Below are positions 46,513 through 57,200 of a stretch of 64,000 bases of DNA, in pieces (the first letter of the stretch is position 1; every line of letters starts with the position of its first letter). The position numbers were made by a program, and so were the translations under genes. A model generated the notes under the pieces. It saw only the letters and a program-made list of their open reading frames with translations. It was not told the DNA's origin and made no database searches. Origin of the DNA: Triticum aestivum (lineage: Eukaryota; Streptophyta; Magnoliopsida; Poales; Poaceae); assembly GCF_018294505.1 (NCBI RefSeq), contig NC_057803.1:688604678-688668677 (forward strand), read 5' to 3'.

Positions 46513-46990
46513 TGTTAGCCAAATAAAGCCACGGCTGTAGCCAGTGTGCGTTCGAGCGCAGGCTGGATGAGTCGTGTGTGTGCGTGTGTGACCGCGCGTG
46601 CGTGCGTGTGGATAGTTTCTAGCTAGCGATGGAGTCCAGGGCTGTTGAAGTGGCCGCGTCGTCTGTGTGCAGGCGCGACGGGAGCGCGGGCCAGGTACAG
46701 CGAGGGGCGTGGGGTGTGGGCGAGTGGGCGCGGCATGCGTTCGTGCGTGTGTGGGTATAAACACTTGCCGATCCTCTGTGTATCGATGGCCGGGTATTTG
46801 AGTTCGTGCTCAGAAAAAAAGAAGGACGCCGTGCGGGCGGAGGTGGCGTACGTGCGCCAGGAAAATTCTCCTGTGTCCGTGTGTCCATCTCTTTCTTTAG
46901 TCTTCTTCTTCCTCAAGAGCGAGAGGCGAGAGCTGAGTGAGGTAGAGAGGTAGAGCTCCGGCGAGCAGGGGGAGGGCGGCGGCAACAACA
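46513..46990 (+). repeat. 3' LTR of the gag-only element (478 bp)
   Basis: TGTTAGCCAAATAAAGCC start and GGCAACAACA end, followed by the AGGAG duplication. Confidence 0.9.
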
Positions 46991-47485
46991 AGGAGGACGA
47001 TGGGTCGCCGCCGGCATGCACATCGCCGACACCGGCGGCGCGCGGGGTTGGCCACCGTAGGCGGCTGAGGAGGCGCCGTGTCGGGCAGGAACGGGAAAAA
47101 GGGCGTGGGGGGCGGCGGAGGCAGCGCCGGCGCGCTCTTGAGAGGGAACAATGGCTCGTGCAGCGCCCTCCTCCCGCCGTGCCACTGGTGATGGCTGCCT
47201 TCGCGGCGACGATGGAGGGAGGCGGAGGAAGCAGGGAGGAGGAAGAGGAGGTGCAGGAGCACGAGAAGCCGCCGCCGTGCGGGCATTGGCGCGTGCAAAC
47301 AAACTGCCAACGGCCGGCGCACGCCCTCGGTGGACGAGACGAGAAGCCCCGCCCGCTCGCCACCTACCACGCCATCACCCAGGCAAGCTCGGCGAGACTG
47401 AAGCGAGCTGGGCTGAGCTCACGCTGCCATTTGGAGCTCACGCTAGCGTGTGGGGAACAAGGAAGAGGGGAGTGAGTCAGATATA

Positions 47486-47745
47486 CTCCCTCCGTTCGCG
47501 AATAAGTGTACTTCTACCATTTATTTTAAGTCAAAGTTTTATAATTTTGATCAATTTTTTTAGAAAAGAATAGTAGTATATATGACATCAGATTGATATA
47601 TTATAAAAATACATTTCAAAACAAATCTAGTGATACTAATTTAGTGCCATAAATATTGTTATTTTTTTCTATAAAGTTGGTCAAAGTTTCAAAACTTTGA
47701 CTTAGGACAAAAGCTAAATATACATTTATTCACGGACGGAGTGAG
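47486..47745. mobile_element. Stowaway-type MITE (260 bp)
   Basis: CTCCCTCCGTTCGCGAATAA and TTATTCACGGACGGAGTGAG ends with TA on both sides. Interior contains GTCAAAGTTTTATAA and its inverted partner. Confidence 0.85.
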
Positions 47746-48289
47746 TAGAGGAGTGAACGCTCGTGAACAGCTAGCTGTGAACGCAGGAAGAAGGGAGGGT
47801 GTCGGGGAGCATGGGTGCCTTGGTAGTGGTGCTTTGGATCCTTGCGCCTTTCTTGTGCAGTTTAGCTATATCACAGTCGACTGATTTTTTACTTTTGGTT
47901 CAGTCGATTCTCCTTTACGCCTAACATGCATGCATGCGCGAATTGCTTTGGTGCATGCGGTGCCATGCATCCATGCTGCACCTCTCTTTTTCCTTTTTGT
48001 GCGTGTTAGTTTCTTGTATGCCTGTGTGTGTTTTGTTTGTGCGCGCGTATGTGTGAGACACGGAGAAACCACCGATATGATATATAGTTCGCATTAATTC
48101 TTGACATTTGTATGTGTTTTTAATTTTTGTTTTTTTGTCGGTTTGTTTTTATGTGGATATTTTTGGGATGTTGGGTGAGTGTAAATGTATATAAAAAATT
48201 ACTTATAAATGAGTGTAAATTGCAATAAAATGTGAAAACTTCGCTATTCTTATTTAATTTTAGTTTCAATTTTTATTTCTTTCTTCTTT
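47746..48289. other. No gene seen
   Basis: Unique-looking, increasingly AT-rich sequence leading into the tandem repeat. Confidence 0.4.
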
Positions 48290-48970
48290 AATTCTTTCTT
48301 TGATTTTTCCCGGAAATTTTAATGTTATAAGCCTATTCTCGCATATTATGAAAAGAGCATTTTCTTTGTAAAATTTGTGCAATTTTCTCATTATTTTTTT
48401 ATTATTTCTTTTTCTTTCTTCTAGAAGGGTAATACCAATTCCACAGATTCATTTTTTCTTAGAAAAACTTTGTTATTTTGATTTTTTAGTTTTTATTTCA
48501 TTTTCTTTGTTCTTTAACAATAATAACAATATCATTAGTCTATTTTTCCTTAGGAAACTTCCTTTCATAAAATTGCACTATTATACACTTGTTCTTATAT
48601 ATAATAAAAATGGCGCAATTTCTATGTAAATTTTATGCAAAAAATTTCATTGTTTTTTGTTTTCTCTCTTCTTAAACTGTAATACCAAAAACACTAATTC
48701 ATCGTTCCATAGAAAATTTCATTATTTTTACTTTTTCAGTTTATATTTCTTTTTTCCTTTTTAAGGGCAAATAGTGCCACTAATTCATTCCTTATAAGAA
48801 AACTTCCTTTTTCAGGAATTATACTATTATATGCTTATTCTTGCATACGAAAAACTGTGATTTCTTCATACATTCTGCGCAATTTTTTTGTTAATTTTTG
48901 CTTTTTTATTGTTATTCTTTCCCTGAATGGGAACACCAATGTCAATAATCCATTCATCCTTATAAAATGT
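48290..48970. repeat. AT-rich degenerate tandem repeat, period about 250 bp
   Basis: Three units are recognisable by the TATTATAAGC/ATTATACACTTGTTC/ATTATATGCTTATTC block at about 48325, 48585 and 48830. Each is followed by a T-rich part and the half-unit motif ATACCAA...ATTCAT...AGAAAACTT. Confidence 0.5.
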
Positions 48971-49761
48971 ATATAGTAGGTAGTACAAGATATATGCTTA
49001 AATTATACTAAAATGTACAAGATATGTTGAACGATCGTCCTGTTGGAGCATTTCAGTCTTTCACTTAGAAAAGTTTATTCTTATTAACTCTCTAGGACAT
49101 GCAGTGATGCGCACAACCTTGATTACTTACTATATGTGGCTAGATTATTTCGGTGTTTGGTGAATGAAATTAACAAGAAGGTCTGAGCCAACTACCAAAT
49201 CACCCACAACGAGTGCTAAGAGGCAAGAATTAAGAATTGTTTTATTAGGCTTTAAAATTCTACTGTTTGGGTGCATATCAGCTCAGGATAAAAAATCCAT
49301 GTCTGCAAACATTTGATATTTTAATGGAAGGGGTATCTTGCTCACTGTAAAACTCACAGGGTTCGGCTGAGTTGACCGAAAGAAAGGGCGATGCGGTCGG
49401 CGGAGCTCCCGTGCCGGCTGATCTCGACTTGATAAGCCGGATCGGATTTGCAGGATTCCGGCTGTCTAAGGTATGGATTCTTGTGCTTGGGGGAATACGT
49501 TTGTGTTAGGAAGGATTCTGTCAACGGCTGATCCCATAGATTGAAGTGTTTAGAGAACGGATGAAGTCCTCAATCCGTTCGAGACGCCTTTCAATAAGAG
49601 ATGGCAAGATTTTCTCGCACAGGTCGCGGGAGCCTGGAAACAGAAAGCGGATGTCGATGAGAGGGAATTTGGTGTGGGATCACAAACTGGAGATCCACTG
49701 GACAGTTTGTCTCCTTGGAGATCCACTCGACACTTTGTCTCCTTGATGGCCACTCAAGAAC

Positions 49762-50673
49762 TTGGAGAGGAGATGTTTAATTCTCACACCATCGGATCTA
49801 GGCATTCCTAAGGCTAACTCTAGCCGATCCCATAGAGGAGTAAAAAATTACTCCGCCGCGTATCCAGCGTGTATATTTACATCACCGCTCGGCGTCGGAG
49901 TAAAAATCCACTTGCCTCCTCTGCCTCTCCTTCTCCCAATATCCACCGCTGGTCCCGCACCCCCACCGTACCCATCATTGGCCGGATCCTGTGGCTGCTC
50001 ATCACCCCCCCATCCGCAGCGCGGGTCCTCAAGCTGCCGCCGGGAAGATGTGGCCCCATCCGGTTGCCTCGCCAGCTCCCCCTATCTCCCTGCGCCACCA
50101 TCTCCACAGAGGAAGTATCTCGGCATCCGGCAGCCGGTGTGGGGGACATGGGTTGTCGAAATCACCGACCGGGACACCCATAGGAAGCATTGACTTGGGT
50201 TGTTCCACACCGCCGAGCCCATCACCCGCAAGTACAACAGGTGGCAGGTCCGGCTACAAGGTGCCGATGCCGGCCTCAACTTCCCATGGGGCGAGGCGCC
50301 GCTTCTCGACCCGCCACCGCCGGGGGTGGTGACTGCGGCAGTGGACTGGGAGGACCGGGAGGCGAGGGAACGGCTCACGACAGAGGCCTCCGCCGAGGAG
50401 CACATGGTGGACCTCTGCCTCCCGTACCCCGAGCTGGTGGAGGCGGAGCACGCAACGGCTGGTAGGGGGGTGGCAAGGGAGGGAGATCATCGTCCTGTCG
50501 AGGTGAGGATGGCGGCGGCAGTGGAGGCGGCATCGATGACAACTTCAATGTTGAAGAATGGCGGAGGATCTTCCCCGACTACGGTGATGACGGCACAGGG
50601 CCTGACCCCATGGGGTGTGGGATTTCTAGGGCGGAGTAGCTCGCGGCCGCAAAGTCCGATTAGTTGTATTTAA
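49762..50673 (+). pseudogene. AP2/ERF-domain ORF, copy 2, with nonsense mutation
   Basis: Same frame as copy 1 but a TGG codon of the AP2 domain (HRKHW) is TGA at 50191-50193, cutting the domain in half. The frame then stays open for another ~160 codons, showing the mutation is recent and the sequence unconstrained. Confidence 0.65.
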
Positions 50674-50920
50674 ATTAGACTATGCTTCGGTGGTTCTTAA
50701 TGTAAATTATGCGTCGCATTTCGGTTTAAACTAAACTATATTTCAGTGGAAGTTTATTTAAAATCGAATCTTTGTTCATTACATTCAAATTTGTTTTTTT
50801 ACTCAGTTAAATTTAGGGGATCGACTAGAACCAACCAAATTTTAGTTGAGTAAATATACTCTACTAACTTTACTTCGCCATTTTACTACTCTATTCTTAG
50901 GGGATCGACTATAGTTGGCC
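49812..50920. mobile_element. PIF/Harbinger-like element with AP2/ERF sequence, copy 2
   Basis: Same ends and TAA target duplications as 16157-17265; inserted before the segmental duplication. Confidence 0.75.
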
Positions 50921-50965
50921 TAAGCCAACAGAAACCTCCAAATCCATGGACACAAACTAGATACG

Positions 50966-51090
50966 ATTACATTTGCTCCATCGTAGTTTAAAGGGCACAC
51001 ATGTACACACCATTACATATGCTCAATCGTAGTTACAGGGCACACATGTACACACCATTACATATGCTCAATCGTAGTTACAGGGCACAC
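50966..51090. repeat. 45-bp tandem repeat downstream of NLR copy 2
   Basis: Same units as at 17311-17435. Confidence 0.8.
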
Positions 51091-51232
51091 ATGCAAAGTA
51101 AGTAGCAGGGACATACACTCAGTCATTTTACATACATAGAAACACACAAATAAGACAAACCAAAAGCACACACAAACCAACCATGGTATGGGATTCAATG
51201 ATGAATGGATAATATGTATTGCTTCCCCAACA

Positions 51233-54200
51233 TCAATCCTGTCTCTTCCAGCAGAATGGGAATCTTGTAACATCTTTCTTTTCCTGTATGTTTCCCGCTT
51301 CTTTGTATTGGTTTTCTGGTTTGTTGTGTATAAGCTTGGGAATGTTTTTATGTTTGTTAATTGCTTCGTTCACCTGATTGGGGACAAAATCACCATTGAA
51401 CTCGAACTCCTTTAGTTTTGGAAGGTTGTCAATGCCGGAGATAGTACCCATCATGAAGGACCAGATGATTTTCTCGAGCCTAGTAGCAGATCCGCCAGTA
51501 AAGCTAACATTGGGAATGGCAGAAAAGTCGACAATAAGAAGGTTGAGCCTTGGGAAGTCGTCTTTGTAGAAGATAAGTTGGTTTTGTACATAAGATGTCT
51601 CCTTGAGTACTAGGGTGCGCATGCTAGATATCTTGGCCAGAATTTGTACCTCATCTTGACTCAGAATGGTACGACAAAGAGTCACCTTGGATATGTTTCT
51701 GGCCTTGTCAAATAATGAAAGCTTGGTGTTGTTCTTCAACTCGACTTCCTTCAGTTCTAAAAGTCCTTCAACTCCATAAATATACTGTAGGCTATCAATG
51801 GAGGAAAGGATGATCTTCTCAAGCTTAGGAGCTCCACCTTCAAAGTTGATGTCAGTAATGTTACAATCCTCAACAAGAAAGCACTTGAGATTCTTAAATT
51901 CCTCCTTCTTGAAAGTGAGCTTCCTATCGATGTATGCCTTGTGTCGGAGCCTGACAGAAATTAACTTGGGTAGCTTGGCAAGGACCTCAAGATCATCCCA
52001 CGTCATATGGGTACCAGATAAAGTTACCTTGGCAAGATGGAGTTGGCCACTATCTTTGGTCAACAACCGAAGAAGCTGCACCGTTTGTGGGGTTCCAACA
52101 ATGCTTAGGCTCTCAAGAAGCTTGGGAGAGTCTTTATAGCGTTCAAGAACCCATTCTGTGAACTCTTGGTTGGAAGGGTCTTCATCTACCATGGGAAGAG
52201 TGATTGACAGAGACTTGAGGCACTCATGCAGATCACTAATAGCTCGAAGCAAATTCTTGAAGTGTGAGTCCTTGTGTTCAATAACCACACCAAGCTTCCT
52301 TAGCTGCCACAGTTTTCCAATATCTTTCAAATCTTGTCTATTCCGTGCCTTGACATTGGACAATACCTCCATGCTTAACATTTTTTCTACTTTGTCAGGA
52401 ACTTCAACACTAGATAGTGCAGTACTGCTTGACCCTAAACTCTGAACAACTCGACCAGCTAGCAAACGCTTGAGCTTCAGGAGTAAAACATTTACCGTTG
52501 CAGATGGGTGCACCTTGGTCTCTCGGATATCCAGTACTTCCAGTTCACGGAGGTTGTTGATTTCACTTGGCAGATGGGTAACATTTGATCCCCTTAGGCT
52601 CAGATACTTGAGCAGTAACATTGTGTTGCATATGTCCTTAAGGTAGCTTTGGTTCTTCCCTCCAAAGCATTGGCAACCATCAAGATCTAACACCTTGATC
52701 AGAGATACTCGAGATGATTCTTCATAGAGCTTTTGGAAGAATCTATCGATTCTGTCAGAGCCACGGAGTCGGAGATCATTGAAAATGGAGAAGTGGCGAG
52801 CCAAGTGATGTGATAGGCGTGTTTCCATGATGCGCTGTTTTCTGGCAATCTTGGTAATGAATCCATGAACTAGATCACCTATCACACAACTCTTTGCATG
52901 ACCTGTAGCTCCAATGTCAGCAGGATAAACAAGCCACCGGTTGACAAGTGCATCAAAACATCGATTGGCATGACGCACAGAACTGGCCCAGTCTTCCTTT
53001 GCTATGAGGCCTTCTACAACCCACCGTCCTATCAAGGTCGACGGCTTGATGGCTTGTTGTCGAGGGAAAATAGCCAGGTACATCAAGCAAGACTTGTATT
53101 CCTTAGGAAGATCACCATAAGAGAACTTTAAAATCTTCTTAGCAATGTTGTCCAATGAGTTGTCTGAAACCTGTTGCAGGGTTCCATGCAACTTACGTAG
53201 CTCCTCATTGCTCCTTTTTGGGTTGGCATACAAAGCATGAACGAAGATCTTCATACATAATTCATGTGACTTGCATTTGTCCAAGATGTCAAGCAGAATC
53301 TTGGCGCTATCTTCAGTAATCTGCTTTTTTGTAAGCTCGAATGCAGTGTCACGGTAGAGGCCAAGAAGAGAATAGTCTATAGGCTCCTGTGGCGGAAAAC
53401 AATATTCCTTGGCTCGTGTAGCATATTCTGTGGTTTTCAACATCAGTGCACCTGCTATGCGACCAAACATGTTGAAAGCATTTTTGGTGTCTTCCCATCC
53501 GGATATGAAGTCATTATCCAGTTTGAGGATAACCAAGATGGGACTATCTGGTATCTTCAAACAATCATTAATTTTGTCTATAATTCCTTTGATCTTGAGC
53601 TGCTCTTTCAACCTCCACTCAATTTGTCCAATCTTCTTTGTGATTTCTTCAATAAGAGCATCTGGGACTGGGATACAATCCAGATTGGATTTACTAGCAG
53701 TTGCATCTTGTTTCTTTACGGACTGGTTGTATTCCTTCAACTCAGGTGTGTCAGGTTGCTTGGATTTGTCTTTCTGAATCTCAGCTTTATCTAGTTTTTT
53801 CATGGATGTATCACCCTGCAGCTCCATTAAGACCTTGCGGATTACTTCTTTAAATGGGTCATCAGCCAATATAGTAGTTCCAGTGATGGTAGCTTGGTTG
53901 GAGTCTTGCTCTCGGATTTGCAGGGGCTTCACTGGGAACACCATCCGTAGGATATGTTCATAATGGGCTCTCTCGAGATGAATTGGTTCCGCTCTTGACT
54001 CTTCAGTAAGATCTTTAGGCTTCTGATTCTCATCTGCATTTTCTTCCATATGATTTTTAAGGTTCTTGGCTGTTTCCTTGATGATATTTTCATGCGAGAG
54101 TGGTTTTGCTTCTTTCCTCTCTAAAAGTGTTGCTTCCTTTGTTTCTTGGTTTACGGGTTTGGTAGCAGACGAACCATCATCTGGCTTTTGCTTCAGCAAC

Positions 54201-57200
54201 CACATGGCTCGGAGGAGTACGCCCAAGGGTTCATCTTTAGAGGATTTCAACAGGTCTAGTTGGTCACCATTCATTTCTTCCAGGTTGAGCTGCCGCTGGC
54301 CGCCCTTTATTTGTGTAATAGTACCCTTGATCTCTGAAATCTTGTTGTCAAGCTTCATCCTCTTGATATTTTTTGTTATTTCATCAAACAACTTCCGTTT
54401 TTCTGAGCCAATAGCTGTTTTCCTTTTGTCAAGATCTTGCTCCTCCTCTCCCCGGCCTTGACCTTGCTGGCGCAGCACACACATGATGTAGTAGAGAATG
54501 TCCCGGGATTGAAGCCAATCACGAAAAAAGTGCACTCCTGGGATGTCCACCAAGACACACCGCCTGCCAGTGGCATGTTTATCCCAGATAGCCGAAGCTT
54601 CCATTGCAAGAGCGAGGGTTTCTTCCTTATCCGGTGCCACAATGGCAACAGATGCTATTGATTTCTCCTTAGAAGTGTTGCCTTGTGCAACATATTTTAT
54701 CCATTCGGCCAACCTCACCCTAACATTGTCCTCCGGTGTACGAGGCTGGTAAATTGCCCCTATTGGAGCAGAATGCTTAGTCGCTGCCATTCCCACCATA
54801 AGCTGACTGTCGTTGTCTTCTTCTTCATCTCCGAAAGCAGCAGGTGATGGGGTAAAATATGCCGACGATGATGATGTTGCCACCGGCATGAGCCCAGCCC
54901 CTGTAGGTGACTGCTCCGCTCCCGTCCCTTTCGCTGGGACCTCAACGCCATACCTGTAACATGTAGTATATAGTTACTTACGAACAGAAGGAAAAGTTTA
55001 GTCATCTGTGGAATAAAAAACTGTAGGCAATATGGAGACTTTTTGTTTGATTTATCTCATCAAAACTATGAAAATGGTGTGGCAGTTTATTTTGTCGAGA
55101 ATCTGGATGAGGAGAAAGTGGGCTGGAATTGCACAACCATTACCAACTGCTCTCCTGTTCTTTCTTATTAGTAATCATTGTAGACTTGCAGACTCATGGT
55201 ACAACTCTATACTGTTAAGTACGTAACATGTTCTTCACAAGGAAATGTGTTGTTAAACCCGGGTTCATTACACCCCTTTGTATTCGTAGTTTCTATAAAT
55301 AACAGTATCTAAAACGAAAGTACCCTTCTGAGCTCGAGCTCAAATGAGCTCGGATGAATAGTAAAAGTGAATAGTTTTGGAAACAAATTCAAACAATTCT
55401 GCATTTGTTTGTGGTAAATTTGATAAATGTTGTAAGAGTATGCAATTTTTCATCATGAGATCACATTCGTGAAAGGTGTGACAAAAAAATCCATGTGAAG
55501 AAAATACTTTAGATATAGGGAGGGAATATTATGACGCCGTGGTGGGGCTACCCAGCCTCTTTTTCTTTATGTTTCAATTTTCAATCTTTCATATCTTTCG
55601 AACCAAAAGTCCGAATTAAGTTTCTTTTGCATATTCTTGTTTTTGATGACGAGGGCTTTCATATGAGATCCATTTTGAATATGTTTTGAAGAGCTTTTCA
55701 AATGTTGTTAAGTTTCAACTTCTAGAACTTAGTACGAGCTGCCAACAAAATTTTACTTGTGATAGACAGAACCGTAAGTTTCAGAAACTAAAACTTAAAA
55801 TTTGTTGGGCCCTCGTGCGGGATCCAATGACTTTGCGGATCACGAGGCAATATGGTTGCCGGCATGGCTGGGCAGGTGTGTGCCCCTGCGGGTTTCCGCT
55901 ATGATATACTATAGTCAATGAATTTTTGTATTTGCAAAATCGAGGAGTGTTTGCTACATGCAGCATTTAACATACTACATTTTTTGGACATAATATTTTT
56001 GATTGGGAAAACTGAAACAAAATTTTCACAATCTGTCATAGAGTACACTAACATATTTGTTGCACTGGCATATTTAACTATGTACTATTTGTGCGGGGGT
56101 TACACAAGAGTAGTATTTCTTGTTAGAGCTTAGACTTTGTTGGTGTTTCGTTTAGCCTGAGCTTGCGTTGGTATCATTATTTTCATGTATGGACCATATG
56201 AATTTACTTATTGTATGTATAACACCTTGTAGTGTGATTTTTCTTGAGTACAAAATTCTCAGTCAGATCGTGGGATGAGTCCTTTTTTGAAAAATTGCGA
56301 TTTCTTTTTCTTTTCTTATTTTCACTGCTTCTTAGTAAGTGAAAAAAAATGGAAAGCCTTCAGGTTGGGAATCAAATCCCTGAATCCCATGGAATAGTTA
56401 AAGCAAGCCTACGCTAACTACCAGTGTGTCAATATGTCGGTTCGTACTTATATTATCTTCAAAAACCATTTTCTAATTCAAATTCCAGTTGTTACATTCG
56501 TCTAGAGACGATCTGGTAATTCCCTGTTCAATAAACTTAATTTTGACACCCACAGTAAAAAAACCAGCTTGGTAGCCAAATATTTTAGCAAAAAAATGGG
56601 AGAGAATTCCTCTTGCCCCTGCCTCCACACAACTAGGGATGCACATAGCCTTTTTAGTATGGCTAGCAAGATTTTTATCTTGACGTGTATGCTCACCACA
56701 CACCAACATGGCCCTCAAAGATTTTTGAAGTGAGTACAATAACTGGTCTCATCACGCACCAAGCGCGATCCCTAGTAAAAGGGGGAAACCCGTGTTCATC
56801 ACACGTCAATTTTAGGAATTGAACCCGGTCGTTAGCCTACACAACCACGTTGCTAGTCACTGAGCTAAAGTTGTGTTTGCGATACCCCAACATCAAGGAT
56901 GGTTCGGAAAACCCCAAGAGAAAGCTCCCGATCCGGAATATCCACATCGATGATCTTAAGGGCTCTTCCTCCATCCTTCAAGATTTGATGGCCACGAACA
57001 CATCCTATCTGGATGGAAAGCTCTCCCCTCCTTGCCACGAGTCAGCCCATCCAGCTGCAGCTCTGTAGGGAACATGTAGCATGCAGAAGCTATGGAGACG
57101 ATAGCGAGCATTCACGCCATGATGCCACACAGGCGGACACACAGGGTCATGTCTGCGGCACCCATACTAGAGATATGAAACACCATAGATGTGCCGGCGG

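Larger units (their letters stand above)
45218..46990 (+). mobile_element. Gag-only copia-type element (TR-GAG type), 1773 bp
   Basis: LTRs 45218-45702 and 46513-46990 are flanked by AGGAG on both sides (45213-45217, 46991-46995). The primer site ATTGGTATACAGAGC begins right after the left LTR and fits initiator tRNA-Met. A purine tract TTAGGGGGTGAA precedes the right LTR. The 810-bp interior holds one intact gag ORF and no pol. The first base of the left LTR is G instead of T. Confidence 0.9.
44926..47286 (-). pseudogene. N-terminal fragment of a group I formin-like gene, split by a retroelement
   Basis: Read leftwards from the ATG at 47286: a signal peptide (MPARRRLLVLLHLLFLLPAS), then HEPLFPL, a proline-rich part (PPPPPTPFFPFLPDTAPPQP), and, after a frameshift near 47030, AAGVGDVHAGGDPSSS. 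Beyond the inserted element (45218-46990) it resumes as SLPNPTAPANMTFLSLPVP and a membrane helix (LLTIILLVAAVASAMLAA) with basic stop-transfer RHRRGR. This order (signal peptide, Pro-rich exterior, TM) fits plant class I formins, which link plasma membrane and actin. FH1 and FH2 domains are missing. Identification rests on layout and remembered motifs. Confidence 0.6.
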
